A stretch of 64,000 bases of DNA from contig NZ_CP021435.1 of NCBI RefSeq assembly GCF_002549795.1, forward strand, positions 2,976,001 to 3,040,000. The letters are read 5' to 3'. Below the pieces are notes generated by a model. The model worked only from the letters and a program-made list of their open reading frames with translations, searched no databases and was not told the origin of the DNA. Origin of the DNA: Halomonas beimenensis (GTDB taxonomy: Bacteria > Pseudomonadota > Gammaproteobacteria > Pseudomonadales > Halomonadaceae). Position numbers and translations under genes: made by a program. Below are positions 16,517 through 27,350 of this stretch, in pieces; positions within the stretch are counted from its first letter, which is position 1, and each line of letters begins with the position of its first letter.

Positions 16517-18144
16517 GCCCGGCCTCCGGCCCGCAGGGGCGTGAGCGCCCGGGATTCCCGGGCCCGCTCGAAGTAGTGGGCCAGGAAGTCGGCGAAGGGC
16601 TCGACGTCGGCGACCTCGATGTCCCCCTGCTGCTGGTGGGACGTCTCCACCAGCTGGTCGAAGAGCGCCTCCCGCGCTCGGCCGATCGGCTCCTCACGCA
16701 GCCGGGCGGCCTGCTCTCGGGCCAGCCCGAGCACCGTCTCGATGAAGTCCTCGCCGTTTTCCTCCAGCCGTGCCAGCAGGCGCCCGGAGGGCGTCAGCGA
16801 CGCATCCTCGAGCCGGGGCGCCAAGGCCTCCAGGGCCTGGCGATGCGGCGCGCCGTCCTCGAGGCGATCCAGCAGGTCGGCGACCTCGCCGAGCCCGGCG
16901 AAGATCTCGCCTCCCCAGTCGGCGAGGGCGCGCTTGCGGCCCAGGTGATCCAGGCGCAGCTCGGGATCACGGCCCCGGGCGACGACGAGGCGCCGGTTGT
17001 CGTCCAGGTGGGCACACTCCTCGTCGGAGATCCAGGGACTCTCGGTGAGCAGGCACCACATCAGGAAGGTGTCCAGGAAGCGGCTCTGGGTGGCGTCGAT
17101 CCCCAAGGGATCGAAGGGATCCAGATCGAGGCAACGCACCTCGATGTACTCCACCCCGCGTGCCTCCAGGGCCTGGCTGGGCGTCTCGTCGTGGCGCGCC
17201 ACCCGCTTGGGACGGATGTCGCTGTAGTACTCGTTCTCGATCTGCAGGATGTTGGCGTTGAGCTGGCGCCAGTCGTCGTCCCGGCGCACCCCCTTGGCCT
17301 GGTAGTCCGGCCAGGGGGTGGAGATGGCATGACGCAGGGTGTTGACGTAGTTGGAAAGCGAGTTGAAGCAGATCTTGAGCTGCGACTGCACCTTGTTCTG
17401 GTAGCCCAGGTCGGACATGCGCAGGCTGGTGGCGTAGGGGGACACCAGCGTCTCTCGCCCGTGGGGCCTGAGCCCCTCCGGCACCCGGCCGTCGGGCAGG
17501 AAGCTGCGATCCACCGCCGGCGAGGCGCCGAACAGGTAGAGCAGCAGCCAGCTGTGGCGACGGAAGTTGCGGATCAGGCCGAAATAGCGGGCGGAACGGT
17601 AGTCCTGCATGGCCGTGCCCCCTTCGCCATCGAGTTCGCGGAGCAGTGCGAAGAGGTCGTCGGGCAGCGAGACGTTGTAGTGGACCCCGGCGATGGCCTG
17701 CATGATCCGACCGTAGCGCACGTCCAGCCCCTTGCGATAGACATGCTTCATCATGCCCACGTTGGAGGCGCCATAGTCGGCGATGGGCACGCTGTCGTTG
17801 CCCTCGAGCCGCGCCGGCATGCTGGCCGGCCAGATCAGCTCCTCCCCCAGGTGGCGATAGCTGAAGCGATGCAGGTCGGCGAGGAAGTCCAGGGCGTCTT
17901 CCGGGCGGCTGTAGACCGGGGTGATGTACTCCAGCAGGGCCTCGGAATAGTCGGTGGTGATGTGCGGATGGGTCAGCTTGGACCCCAACGCCCGGGGATG
18001 CGGGGTCTGGGCGATGCGCCCCGCGCCATCGACGCGCAGCCCTTCCTTCTCGATGCCGCGGCGCAGGCGACCGAAGCGTCCCTGGTCGGCCAACCGGCCC
18101 AGGCGTTTGATGTGGGGGGAAAGCGTTTCGGACAAGATGGTCAC
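16513..18144 (-). CDS. gshA: Glutamate-cysteine ligase
   Basis: The protein of about 543 residues catalyses the ATP-dependent first step of glutathione synthesis. Family motifs include GIEKEGLRVD, THPHITTDYSEALLEYITP, ADYGASNVGMMKHVYRKGL, AIAGVHYNVSLP and YIEVRCLDLDPFDPLGI. It belongs to the proteobacterial type-1 family (E. coli 518 residues). The likely start is the GTG at 18144 (VTILSETLSPHIKRL), since the frame upstream (to 18240) is low-complexity and unlike the family. A TTG four codons later is another option. The gene leads the gshA-dsbB pair. Confidence 0.94.
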   Translation of the reverse strand: MTILSETLSPHIKRLGRLADQGRFGRLRRGIEKEGLRVDGAGRIAQTPHPRALGSKLTHPHITTDYSEALLEYITPVYSRPEDALDFLADLHRFSYRHLGEELIWPASMPARLEGNDSVPIADYGASNVGMMKHVYRKGLDVRYGRIMQAIAGVHYNVSLPDDLFALLRELDGEGGTAMQDYRSARYFGLIRNFRRHSWLLLYLFGASPAVDRSFLPDGRVPEGLRPHGRETLVSPYATSLRMSDLGYQNKVQSQLKICFNSLSNYVNTLRHAISTPWPDYQAKGVRRDDDWRQLNANILQIENEYYSDIRPKRVARHDETPSQALEARGVEYIEVRCLDLDPFDPLGIDATQSRFLDTFLMWCLLTESPWISDEECAHLDDNRRLVVARGRDPELRLDHLGRKRALADWGGEIFAGLGEVADLLDRLEDGAPHRQALEALAPRLEDASLTPSGRLLARLEENGEDFIETVLGLAREQAARLREEPIGRAREALFDQLVETSHQQQGDIEVADVEPFADFLAHYFERARESRALTPLRAGGRA

Positions 18145-18319
18145 CCCATGTCGGAGAGGCCGGCCAAGGCGGCGGCCGGCCTCCCGGTTGACGGTTCGGG
18201 CGCCGGGGCACCCGCAAGACAACAGATTATGGCGCCGCAAAGCGCCGATTCAAGGCAAGCCGGCCACGGGCTTCGGGCAGCCTCCGTCGCATCGAGCTCG
18301 CTACCGACCGCTCGTCGCT

Positions 18320-18361
18320 CGTGGCCCGTGGCCCGTGGCCCGTGGCCCGTGGCCCGTGGCC
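18320..18361. repeat. Tandem 7-bp repeat of CGTGGCC, about 6 copies
   Basis: A perfect heptad array of a different sequence (CGTGGCC) lies just downstream of the tex stop, ahead of gshA. It shares the seven-base period of the AGCT-type arrays but not their sequence. It ends seven bases before the tex stop codon at 18368. No inner hairpin or second arm is seen beside it. Confidence 0.92.
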
Positions 18362-18367
18362 GCGATG

Positions 18368-20725
<2,358 letters not shown>

Positions 20726-20788
20726 GAATTCCTTGGCAATCCGGGTGCAGAGGATCGCGACAAGGTATCACAACCCCGGCGGCGCCGG

Positions 20789-20900
20789 CAGCTGGAAGGC
20801 AGCCTGTTGCCACCGATTCCGGTGGCAAGGTCTTTCTTCAAGCTTCAAGCTTCAAGCTTCAAGCTTCAGGCTTCATGCTCCCGGCGAAGCCGGGGCCCGG
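20789..20900. repeat. Composite repeat element D
   Basis: Upstream of tex and behind the MsrB gene lie a single left arm CAGCTGGAAGGCAGCC, a 9-bp stem TTGCCACCG/CGGTGGCAA (20807-20828) followed by AGGTCTTTCTTC, and about five CTTCAAG heptads (20835-20875). The hairpin CCCGGC-GAA-GCCGGG (20880-20894) ends the element. The parts and their order match element A, but here the right arm rather than the left is expanded. The last hairpin lies next to the msrB stop. Confidence 0.85.
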
Positions 20901-20901
20901 C

Positions 20902-21399
20902 TCAGGCGGGGACGAAGCGCAGCGCCAGCCCGTTGTTGCACCAGCGCAGGCCGGTGGGCCGAGGGCCGTCCTCGAAGACATGGCCCTGGTGGCCGCCGCA
21001 GCGGGCGCAGTGGTACTCGGTCCGGGGAATCAGCAGCACCAGGTCGAGCTCGGTGAGCAGGTGCCCCTCCACATGGGTGAAGAAGCTCGGCCAGCCGGTG
21101 CCGGAGTCGTATTTCATGTCGCTGGTGAACAGCAGCAGGTCACAGCCGGCGCAGCGATACTCCCCGTCCCGGGTCTCCTGGTCCAGGGGGCTCGAGTAGG
21201 CCGGCTCGGTGCCGTCCTCGCGCAGGATCTCGAAACGGGCCTCGGACAGGCGTTCGCGCCATTCCGCCTCGGAAAGCTCGAGGCGCTCCAGGCCCGGGGC
21301 CGGGGCGAGATCCAGCTTGGGGCGGGCGCCGGCCAGGCCGGGGACCAGGGTCGAGAGCCCACCGAGCCCCAGCAGCCCCAGGAAATTGCGTCGCTTCAT
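20902..21399 (-). CDS. msrB: Peptide-methionine (R)-S-oxide reductase, Tat-exported form
   Basis: The 165-residue protein opens with a twin-arginine signal (MKRRNFLGLLGLGGLSTLV), so it is predicted to act in the periplasm. The MsrB domain follows: YRCAGCDLLLF and HCARCGGHQGH supply the four zinc Cys (83, 86, 131, 134), and RWCNNGLALRF holds the catalytic Cys154. DSGTGWPSFF is the family hallmark. Most MsrB proteins are cytoplasmic and lack a signal. The catalytic neighbourhood WCNN-G differs slightly from the usual YCxNS. It repairs oxidised methionine in exported proteins, by inference. Confidence 0.9.
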   Translation of the reverse strand: MKRRNFLGLLGLGGLSTLVPGLAGARPKLDLAPAPGLERLELSEAEWRERLSEARFEILREDGTEPAYSSPLDQETRDGEYRCAGCDLLLFTSDMKYDSGTGWPSFFTHVEGHLLTELDLVLLIPRTEYHCARCGGHQGHVFEDGPRPTGLRWCNNGLALRFVPA

Positions 21400-21463
21400 G
21401 CTCGTTCTCCCATCCTCGGGGGTGACCCTGAGTCGCGCTCACCCCGCCATCCTTACACCCACG

Positions 21464-21495
21464 AAAAAGGGGGAAGCCTCGGCTTCCCCCTTTCG
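21464..21495 (-). terminator. Rho-independent terminator of pckA
   Basis: A 12-bp stem (AAAGGGGGAAGCC with GGCTTCCCCCTTT) lies 30 bases after the pckA stop and is followed on the minus strand by TTTT. The upstream A-run also makes it work on the plus strand, but no plus-strand gene needs it. Confidence 0.88.
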
Positions 21496-21524
21496 GACAG
21501 GGTTATCACGCTCGGGTTCGACCC

Positions 21525-23105
21525 TCAGGTCAGGCTGGGGCCCGCCTTGACGATGGCCTCGCTGACCCCGTCGAACTTCTTGAAGTTGTCGACGAACTTG
21601 GCGGCCAGGTCACGCAGGTGACGATCATAGGCGGCCTTGTCCTCCCAGGTCTCGCGGGGGTCGAGCAGGCGCGGGTCGACGCCGGGCACGGCGGCAGGCA
21701 CGGACAGGTTGAGCCCTTCGATCTCGCGGGTCTCCACGTCGCGCAGCACGCCGCTCTGGATGGCGCTGATGATGGCGCGGGTGGTCGGGATGGAGAAGCG
21801 AGAGCCGCCCTCGCCGTAGGCGCCGCCGGTCCAGCCGGTGTTGACCAGGTAGACCTGGGCGTCCTTCTCGGCCACGCGCTTGATGAGCAGGTCGGCATAG
21901 ACCCGCGCCGGGCGGGGGAAGAAGGGCGCGCCGAAGCAGGTGGAGAAGGTCGCCTCCAGGCCGCTGGAGGAGCCCATCTCGGTGGAGCCCACCTTGGCGG
22001 TGTAGCCGGACAGGAAGTGATAGGCGGCGGCCTCCTTGGACAGCACCGAGACCGGGGGCAGCACGCCGCTCATGTCGCAGGTCAGGAAGACGATGGCATT
22101 GGGCTCGCCGGCACGGTTCTCGACGACCCGCTTCTCGATGTGCTCCAGCGGATAGGCGGCCCGGGAGTTCTGGGTCAGGCTGTCGTCGGCATAGTCCGGC
22201 TCGCGACGGTCATCGAGGACCACGTTCTCCAGCACGGTGCCGAACTTGATGGCGTTCCAGATCACCGGCTCGTTCTTCTCGGAGAGGTCGATGCACTTGG
22301 CATAGCAGCCGCCCTCGATGTTGAAGACGGTGCCAGGGCCCCAGCCGTGCTCGTCGTCGCCGATCAGGAAGCGCGCCGGATCGGCGGACAGGGTGGTCTT
22401 GCCGGTGCCGGACAGGCCGAAGAACAGGGTGGTCTCGCCGTCCTCGCCGACGTTGGCGCTGCAGTGCATGGGCAGGACGTCGGCGGCCGGCAGCAGGAAG
22501 TTCTGCACCGTGAACATGGCCTTCTTCATCTCGCCGGCGTAGCGCATCCCGGCGATCAGCACCCGACGCCCGGCGAAGTCGAGGATCACGCAGCCTTCGC
22601 TGCGGGTCCCGTCCCGGGCCGGGTCGCACTCGAACCAGGGCGCGTTGAGGATGGTCCACTCCTCCTTGGCCGAGGGGTTGTAGGCCTCGGGACGGACGAA
22701 CATGGTGCGGCCGAAGAGGTTATGCCAGGCGGTCTGGGTCATGACCCGCACCGGCTGGTAGTGGCTCGGGTCGCTGCCCACGTGCAGCTCGGAGATGTAG
22801 TGCTCGCCGCCGGTCAGGTAGGCCTCGACGCGGTCCCAGAGGGCCTCGAACTTGTCGGCGTCGAAGGGCTGGTTGACGCTGCCCCAGTCGATCTCGTCGC
22901 GAGTGGACGGCTCATCGACGATGAACCGGTCCTTGGGGGAGCGGCCGGTGCGCTCGCCGGTGTTCACCACCAGGGCGCCCTGGGCGGACAGGCGGCCTTC
23001 GCCGTTGGCCACGGCCCGCTCGATCAGTTCGGCGGTGGTGAGGTTGACGTGGGCGATGGCGGCCTGCTCGCTGGCGGCCTGGGGGGCGGCTTGAGTCGTG
23101 GTCAT
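21525..23105 (-). CDS. pckA: Phosphoenolpyruvate carboxykinase (ATP)
   Basis: The 526-residue enzyme converts oxaloacetate and ATP to PEP in gluconeogenesis. The kinase P-loop [14 protein letters not shown] is intact. Other family motifs are [68 protein letters not shown] and [17 protein letters not shown]. It closes the conserved nudE-yrfG-hslR-hslO-pckA neighbourhood known from E. coli. The leader of about 245 bases contains a perfect palindrome that may bind a regulator. Confidence 0.97.
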   Translation of the reverse strand: MTTTQAAPQAASEQAAIAHVNLTTAELIERAVANGEGRLSAQGALVVNTGERTGRSPKDRFIVDEPSTRDEIDWGSVNQPFDADKFEALWDRVEAYLTGGEHYISELHVGSDPSHYQPVRVMTQTAWHNLFGRTMFVRPEAYNPSAKEEWTILNAPWFECDPARDGTRSEGCVILDFAGRRVLIAGMRYAGEMKKAMFTVQNFLLPAADVLPMHCSANVGEDGETTLFFGLSGTGKTTLSADPARFLIGDDEHGWGPGTVFNIEGGCYAKCIDLSEKNEPVIWNAIKFGTVLENVVLDDRREPDYADDSLTQNSRAAYPLEHIEKRVVENRAGEPNAIVFLTCDMSGVLPPVSVLSKEAAAYHFLSGYTAKVGSTEMGSSSGLEATFSTCFGAPFFPRPARVYADLLIKRVAEKDAQVYLVNTGWTGGAYGEGGSRFSIPTTRAIISAIQSGVLRDVETREIEGLNLSVPAAVPGVDPRLLDPRETWEDKAAYDRHLRDLAAKFVDNFKKFDGVSEAIVKAGPSLT

Positions 23106-23290
23106 GTCGTGTCCTGGGCCTTGCGGCCGATTCTCTCTCGTTTGCCGGGCGTAGGGTACGCGTGATGGGTTCCACCCCGGACGCCGCTTGCGGTTGACCG
23201 TCTTGTGTGGACGGCGCCCGGATTCGGAAGAACGCGGCGCATTATGGCAAAAACCCGCGCGACAGGAAACGGCATCGATGCGCGACGATC

Positions 23291-23310
23291 ATGTAGTTTT
23301 ACTACTACAT
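23291..23310. promoter_or_regulatory. Palindromic operator candidate upstream of pckA
   Basis: The 20-base palindrome ATGTAGT-TTTACT-ACTACAT lies in an AT-rich patch 186 bases before the pckA start and 40 bases after the hslO stop. Within it TAGTTTTACTA fits the TNGTNNNACNA pattern bound by FadR-type GntR regulators. The regulator is not encoded nearby. Confidence 0.45.
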
Positions 23311-23349
23311 CGTCTCCATTGACGGCACGTTTCGATGATCCGTCATGAA

Positions 23350-24225
23350 TCAGTGCAGTGTCGGGGGCGTCCCCTCGGGATCGGCGAGCATCGCCTCCAC
23401 CTCGGCGACGGAGAACTCGTAGCGGGTATGGCAGAAATGGCACTGGGTGGCGATGCCGCCCTGCTCGGCGAGGATGTCGCGCAGCTCCTCCGCGCCCAGG
23501 GACAGCAGGGCCCCGGCGATCCGCTCCCGCGAGCAGGTGCAGGCGAAACGCAGCGCCTTGGGCTCGAAGACCCGCACCGTCTCCTCGTGGAAGAGTCGAT
23601 GCAGCAGCTCCCGCTGCTCCACCTCGAGCAGCTCGGCGTCGGTGAGGGTGGAGGCGAGGTGAACGGTGCGCTCCCAGGCGTCGTCGTCCTGGTTCGCCGC
23701 CTCGTCGGGAAGGCGCTGCAGCAGCAGGCCGGCGGCGCGCCGGCCATCGTCGGCCAGCCACAGCCGGGTGGGCAACTGCTCCGACTGGGCGAAGTAGTCC
23801 TCCAGGCAGCCCGCCAGGCTGTCCCGGTGCAGGGCGACGATCCCCTGATAGCGGTGGCCCTCCCGGGGGTCCAGGGTGATGGTGATCTGGCCCTCGCCCA
23901 CCAGGTCCCTGAAGCCGGCATCCTCGGCGGGCAGCGCCGCCTCCTCGTCGAGGCGAGCGATGGCACGCAGCTCGCCCCCGGGATTGGACTCGGCCATCAG
24001 CAGCGACAGGGGCCCCTTGCCGCGCACCTCGATGCTCATGGTGCCGTCGAGCTTGATGGTTTCGGTGAGCAGGGCCACGGCGGCGAGCAGCTCGCCGAGC
24101 TGACGGGTCACCGCGGGCGGATAGTCGTGGCGCTCCATCACCTCGGCATGGGCCTGCTCGAGGTGGACGATCTCGCCGCGGATGTTGGTGTCCTCGAAGA
24201 GGAAACGCTGGATCTGGTCGGTCAT
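23350..24225 (-). CDS. hslO: Redox-regulated chaperone Hsp33
   Basis: The 291-residue cytoplasmic holdase is switched on by oxidation and prevents aggregation of unfolded proteins. The N-terminal chaperone domain shows [15 protein letters not shown] and [31 protein letters not shown]. The C-terminal zinc centre is CTC near residue 232 with CHFC near 265, the CxC...CxxC set whose disulfides activate the protein. hslR lies upstream with an 89-base gap and the same orientation. Confidence 0.95.
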   Translation of the reverse strand: MTDQIQRFLFEDTNIRGEIVHLEQAHAEVMERHDYPPAVTRQLGELLAAVALLTETIKLDGTMSIEVRGKGPLSLLMAESNPGGELRAIARLDEEAALPAEDAGFRDLVGEGQITITLDPREGHRYQGIVALHRDSLAGCLEDYFAQSEQLPTRLWLADDGRRAAGLLLQRLPDEAANQDDDAWERTVHLASTLTDAELLEVEQRELLHRLFHEETVRVFEPKALRFACTCSRERIAGALLSLGAEELRDILAEQGGIATQCHFCHTRYEFSVAEVEAMLADPEGTPPTLH

Positions 24226-24314
24226 GATGCTGGCCTGAAATCAGTGGCAAGAGATAAGAGGGAAGAGAACAAGAAGCCCCCTGCACGCCTTGTTCGCTCT
24301 TTCCTCTTCCCTCT

Positions 24315-24695
24315 TTATTCCCCCCGCATGAAGCGCTTGATCTCGCGCCGCTGCTTCTTGTCGGGCCGCTTGAGGGGATGCTGCATGGCCTGGTTGGCCT
24401 GGCGACGCTGCTCGGCCTCTCGCGCCCGCCGCGCCTCGCTCTCCGGCGTCTCGCGATACAGGGCGCGAGCCTCGGGGGCGCCGCGGCGCTGATCGGAGAG
24501 CGCGACCACCTCGACCTCCCAGGTGTCCCAGCCCTGGGGTACGCGGATCCGCGCCCCGACCTCCACGGCCTTGCTGGTCTTGGCCCGGGCACCGTCGTAG
24601 TGCACCTTGCCGCCCTCGATGGCCTTCTTGGCGAGTGCGCGGGTCTTGAAGAAACGCGCCGCCCAGAGCCACTTGTCGAGCCGCACCCCACTCAT
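24315..24695 (-). CDS. hslR: Heat-shock protein Hsp15 (ribosome-associated, S4 domain)
   Basis: The 126-residue protein begins with an S4 RNA-binding domain (VRLDKWLWAARFFKTRALAKKAIEGGKVHYDG) and ends in a basic tail (KRPDKKQRREIKRFMRGE). Hsp15 binds stalled 50S subunits carrying nascent tRNA and helps recycle them. The ATG at 24695 overlaps the nucleotidase stop by four bases and gives the standard family N-terminus. A longer frame upstream in the same phase is a shadow. Confidence 0.93.
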   Translation of the reverse strand: MSGVRLDKWLWAARFFKTRALAKKAIEGGKVHYDGARAKTSKAVEVGARIRVPQGWDTWEVEVVALSDQRRGAPEARALYRETPESEARRAREAEQRRQANQAMQHPLKRPDKKQRREIKRFMRGE

Positions 24696-25369
24696 TCCCG
24701 ACCTCCCTCCGGGGGGCGGTTGCCGGGCAGGATGGCGGCGAAGCGATCCAGGGCGATGAACTCCTCGAGCTCCTTCTCCGGCCGGCGGCTGTCGGGCTGC
24801 TTGATCCCCAGCAGGTGGCGGATGCCGAACTCCCGGGCACTCTCCAGCACCGCCGGATTGTCGTCGATGAACAGGGTGCGGGCCGGGTCGAAGGGCTCGA
24901 CCTCCTGAAGGGCGAACCAGAACTCCTGGGCCTCCTTGGGCACGCCCAGGTCCGCGGACGAGACGATGGCGTCGACGAAATCCTCCAGGCCGGTCAGCGG
25001 CAGCTTGAGCGCCAGGCTCTCGCGATCCGCATTGGTGGCCAGCACCACCCGGGGATGGGCGTCCTTGAGCCAGCGCAGGAAGTCCAGGGCGTCGCCGCGC
25101 AGGCCGATCAGGTGCTGGACCTCGCGCTTCAGCGCCAGGATGTCGACGCCGAGCTCGCGGCTCCAGTAGGCCAGGCTGTACCAGTTGAGGGTGCCCTGCT
25201 CGCGAATGATCCGTTCGCGGATCTCCTCCTGGGTGGCCTCGTCGAGACGGTGCAGCTCCACGTAGCGACGCGGCAGGTGCTCGAGCCAGAAGTGGCTGTC
25301 GAAGTGCAGGTCCAGCAGGGTGCCGTCCATGTCCAGCAGGACGGTGTCGATGGCACGCCAGTCGATCAT
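24692..25369 (-). CDS. yrfG: HAD nucleotidase YrfG (GMP/IMP 5'-nucleotidase)
   Basis: The 225-residue HAD hydrolase has the nucleophile motif LLDMDGTLLDLHFD, the Thr/Asn motif in VVLATNADRESLALKL and the acidic motif TLFIDDNPAVLESA. Length and the HFDSHFWLEHLPRRY segment match YrfG, which dephosphorylates purine nucleotides. Its position between nudE and hslR is as in E. coli. The yrfF/igaA gene that E. coli carries between nudE and yrfG is missing. The stop overlaps hslR. Confidence 0.9.
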   Translation of the reverse strand: MIDWRAIDTVLLDMDGTLLDLHFDSHFWLEHLPRRYVELHRLDEATQEEIRERIIREQGTLNWYSLAYWSRELGVDILALKREVQHLIGLRGDALDFLRWLKDAHPRVVLATNADRESLALKLPLTGLEDFVDAIVSSADLGVPKEAQEFWFALQEVEPFDPARTLFIDDNPAVLESAREFGIRHLLGIKQPDSRRPEKELEEFIALDRFAAILPGNRPPEGGRE

Positions 25370-25474
25370 GGGCTTCCTCGGTCAGGGTCGGCGCGGTAAC
25401 GTCTCCTCGGGGGAGACGTGATAGTGTAACCAATCGACGCCGCGCACGCATTCCACCGCCCGACCGGAGCCCCC

Positions 25475-26059
25475 ATGTCCGACCACCACCCCTCCAAGCC
25501 CCACGTCCTGGCCCGGCGCAGCGTCGCCCGGAGCCGGCTGTTCCACGTCGAGGAGATGGAGCTGCGCTTCTCGAACGGCGCCGAGCGCACCTTCGAGCGC
25601 CTGGGCGGCACCGGGCGAGGAGCCGGCGCGGTGATGATCGTGGCCATGCCCGATCCCGACCACGTGCTGCTGATCCGCGAGTATGCCGCCGGCGTCGAGG
25701 ACTACACCCTGACCCTGCCCAAGGGGCTGGTGGATCCGGGCGAGGACATCGTCAGCGCCGCCAACCGCGAGCTGATGGAAGAGTGCGGCTTCGGTGCCCA
25801 CCGGATCGAGCCGCTGGTGGAGCTGACCCTGGCGCCGAACTACATGCGCCATCGCATGCAGGTGATGCTGGCCACCGACCTCTACCCCCGGCGCCTGCCC
25901 GGCGACGAGCCGGAGCCGCTGATCGTCGAGACCCACGCCATCGACGAGCTCTCCGCCCTGCTGGCCCGGGAGGACTTCCATGAGGCCCGAGCCATCGCGG
26001 CGCTCTACATCGCCCGGGACAAGGTCCGCGCCGAGGCGTCCGAGCCCTCGCTCTGGTAG
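25475..26059 (+). CDS. nudE: Nudix hydrolase NudE (ADP compounds hydrolase)
   Basis: The 194-residue protein has an intact Nudix box GLVDPGEDIVSAANRELMEE and the NudE-specific flanks VMIVAMPDPDHVLLIREYAAGVEDYTLTLPKG and LTLAPNYMRHRMQVMLA. NudE hydrolyses ADP-ribose, NADH and Ap3A to protect the cell from toxic nucleotide derivatives. It is divergent from yrfG, and both may share the 105-base region between them. A repeat cluster follows the stop. Confidence 0.93.
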   Translation: MSDHHPSKPHVLARRSVARSRLFHVEEMELRFSNGAERTFERLGGTGRGAGAVMIVAMPDPDHVLLIREYAAGVEDYTLTLPKGLVDPGEDIVSAANRELMEECGFGAHRIEPLVELTLAPNYMRHRMQVMLATDLYPRRLPGDEPEPLIVETHAIDELSALLAREDFHEARAIAALYIARDKVRAEASEPSLW

Positions 26060-26140
26060 GGGCGCAGGGGAGACCGGCGACAGCGCGTCTCCCGACGCTT
26101 CGCGTCAAGCTCGAAGCTGGAAGAGCGGCGCTAGGCGCCT
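26057..26140. repeat. Cluster of dispersed repeat units between nudE and an oxidoreductase gene
   Basis: The stretch starts with GTAGGGG and contains GGGGAGA...TCTCCC (26067-26093) around GCGACAGCGCG, a relative of the units at 32963 and 53951. Next comes the hairpin GACGC-TTC-GCGTC (26094-26106), then AAGCTCGAAGCTGGAAG, a short heptad run, and GGCGC-TAG-GCGCC (26127-26139). It joins both repeat families in one convergent intergenic space. Confidence 0.65.
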
Positions 26141-26175
26141 GGAAGCCGGAAGCCCCACGGCCATGGCAGGCGGTG

Positions 26176-27267
26176 CTAGTGCTTGGCGTGCAGCCGTCGC
26201 GGCAGGCTGCCGCCCTCCTTGAGCTTGACCCAGCGGCCCTGGCGGTAGCTGTCGAGGCCGGCCGCCAGCAGGGTCATCACCTCCAGGGCCTCCTCGGTGG
26301 TCACCGGCGGCGGCGTGCCACGCAGCAGGGTCCGGGCGATGCCGTCGTAGTAGGCCCGGTAATCGCCGGGAACGCCCTCGACCTCGCGTTCCACGAGGGC
26401 GGCGTCCTCGCCCTGCCCCTCCTCGAGCGTCAACCGCCCCGGGCTCGGGTCGATGCCCCAGGCCGGCTGTGGGCTCTCGCCCTCCCTGAGCCAGGCCTCC
26501 TGGGGATCCAGGCCGTACTTGACGAAGCTCCCTTGGGTGCCGTGCACGCGGAAGCGCGGGGTGGGCTCGGCCACCAGGCAACCGGCCCGCAGGGTCACCC
26601 GCAGCCGGTCGTATTCCAGCACCGCCAGGAAGTCATCGTCGATCTCGGCGCCGTCCCGCAGCGATGCCAGTTCCAGCAGGATGGCCCGGGGCATGCCGAA
26701 CAGGGCCCGGGCCTGGTCCAGCAGGTGGGGGCCCAGGTCGAACCACAGGCCGCTGCCCGGGCGATGCTGCTCCCGCCAGCGGTCGGGAACCACCGGCCGG
26801 AAGCGGTCGAAGCGTGACTCCACCTCCACCACCCGACCCAACCGCTCTTCGTCGAGCAACGACTTGAGGGTCAGGAAGTCGCCGTCCCAGCGGCGGTTGT
26901 GGAAGACGCTGAGCAACCGCTCGGCACCGTCGGCCAGGGCCTTGAGCTGGCGCGCCTCGGCCAGGGAGACGGCCAGGGGCTTGTCGATCACCACGTGCTT
27001 GCCCTTGCCCAGGGCCGCCTTGGCCAGCGGGAAGTGCGTCTCGTTGGGGGTGGCGATCACCACCAGGTCGATGTCCCGGTCGGTGAACAGCGAGGCCGCC
27101 TTGGCATGCACCGTGACCTCCGGATAGGCCGCCTGGACCTTCGCGGGGTCGCTGGAGACCACCGCGGTCAGCTCCAGGCCCGGCGCCGCCTGGATCAGCG
27201 GGGCGTGAAAGGTCCTGCCGGCCAGGCCGAAACCGATCAGGCCGACGTTGAGGGTCTGAGTCTTCAT
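26176..27267 (-). CDS. GFO/IDH/MOCA-family oxidoreductase
   Basis: The 363-residue NAD(P)-dependent oxidoreductase has an N-terminal Rossmann fold (VGLIGFGLAGRTFHAPLI) and the EKP-type motif as VVIDKPLAVS. The C-terminal alpha/beta domain contains GSGLWFDLGPHLLDQA with the catalytic His. It resembles E. coli YdgJ and Bacillus YvaA/inositol-type dehydrogenases that act on sugars or cyclitols, but the substrate cannot be deduced. The ATG at 27267 follows AGGGAAGCCTCGGT. It lies between nudE (convergent) and ilvD (same strand) with no obvious partner. Confidence 0.88.
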   Translation of the reverse strand: MKTQTLNVGLIGFGLAGRTFHAPLIQAAPGLELTAVVSSDPAKVQAAYPEVTVHAKAASLFTDRDIDLVVIATPNETHFPLAKAALGKGKHVVIDKPLAVSLAEARQLKALADGAERLLSVFHNRRWDGDFLTLKSLLDEERLGRVVEVESRFDRFRPVVPDRWREQHRPGSGLWFDLGPHLLDQARALFGMPRAILLELASLRDGAEIDDDFLAVLEYDRLRVTLRAGCLVAEPTPRFRVHGTQGSFVKYGLDPQEAWLREGESPQPAWGIDPSPGRLTLEEGQGEDAALVEREVEGVPGDYRAYYDGIARTLLRGTPPPVTTEEALEVMTLLAAGLDSYRQGRWVKLKEGGSLPRRLHAKH

Positions 27268-27350
27268 ACCGAGGCTTCCCTGCAGGAACGAATCTTGTCG
27301 TGGCGGGCGCCGCCGGCCCCGGAGACCGGGGCCGGCGCGCGCTCAGTCGC

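Noticed and set aside
15387..16697. Rsd as a fusion with a long N-terminal part read from the dsbB region
   Set aside because: The upstream part is out of frame with dsbB and has no family match, and a strong ribosome site precedes the internal ATG at 15878.
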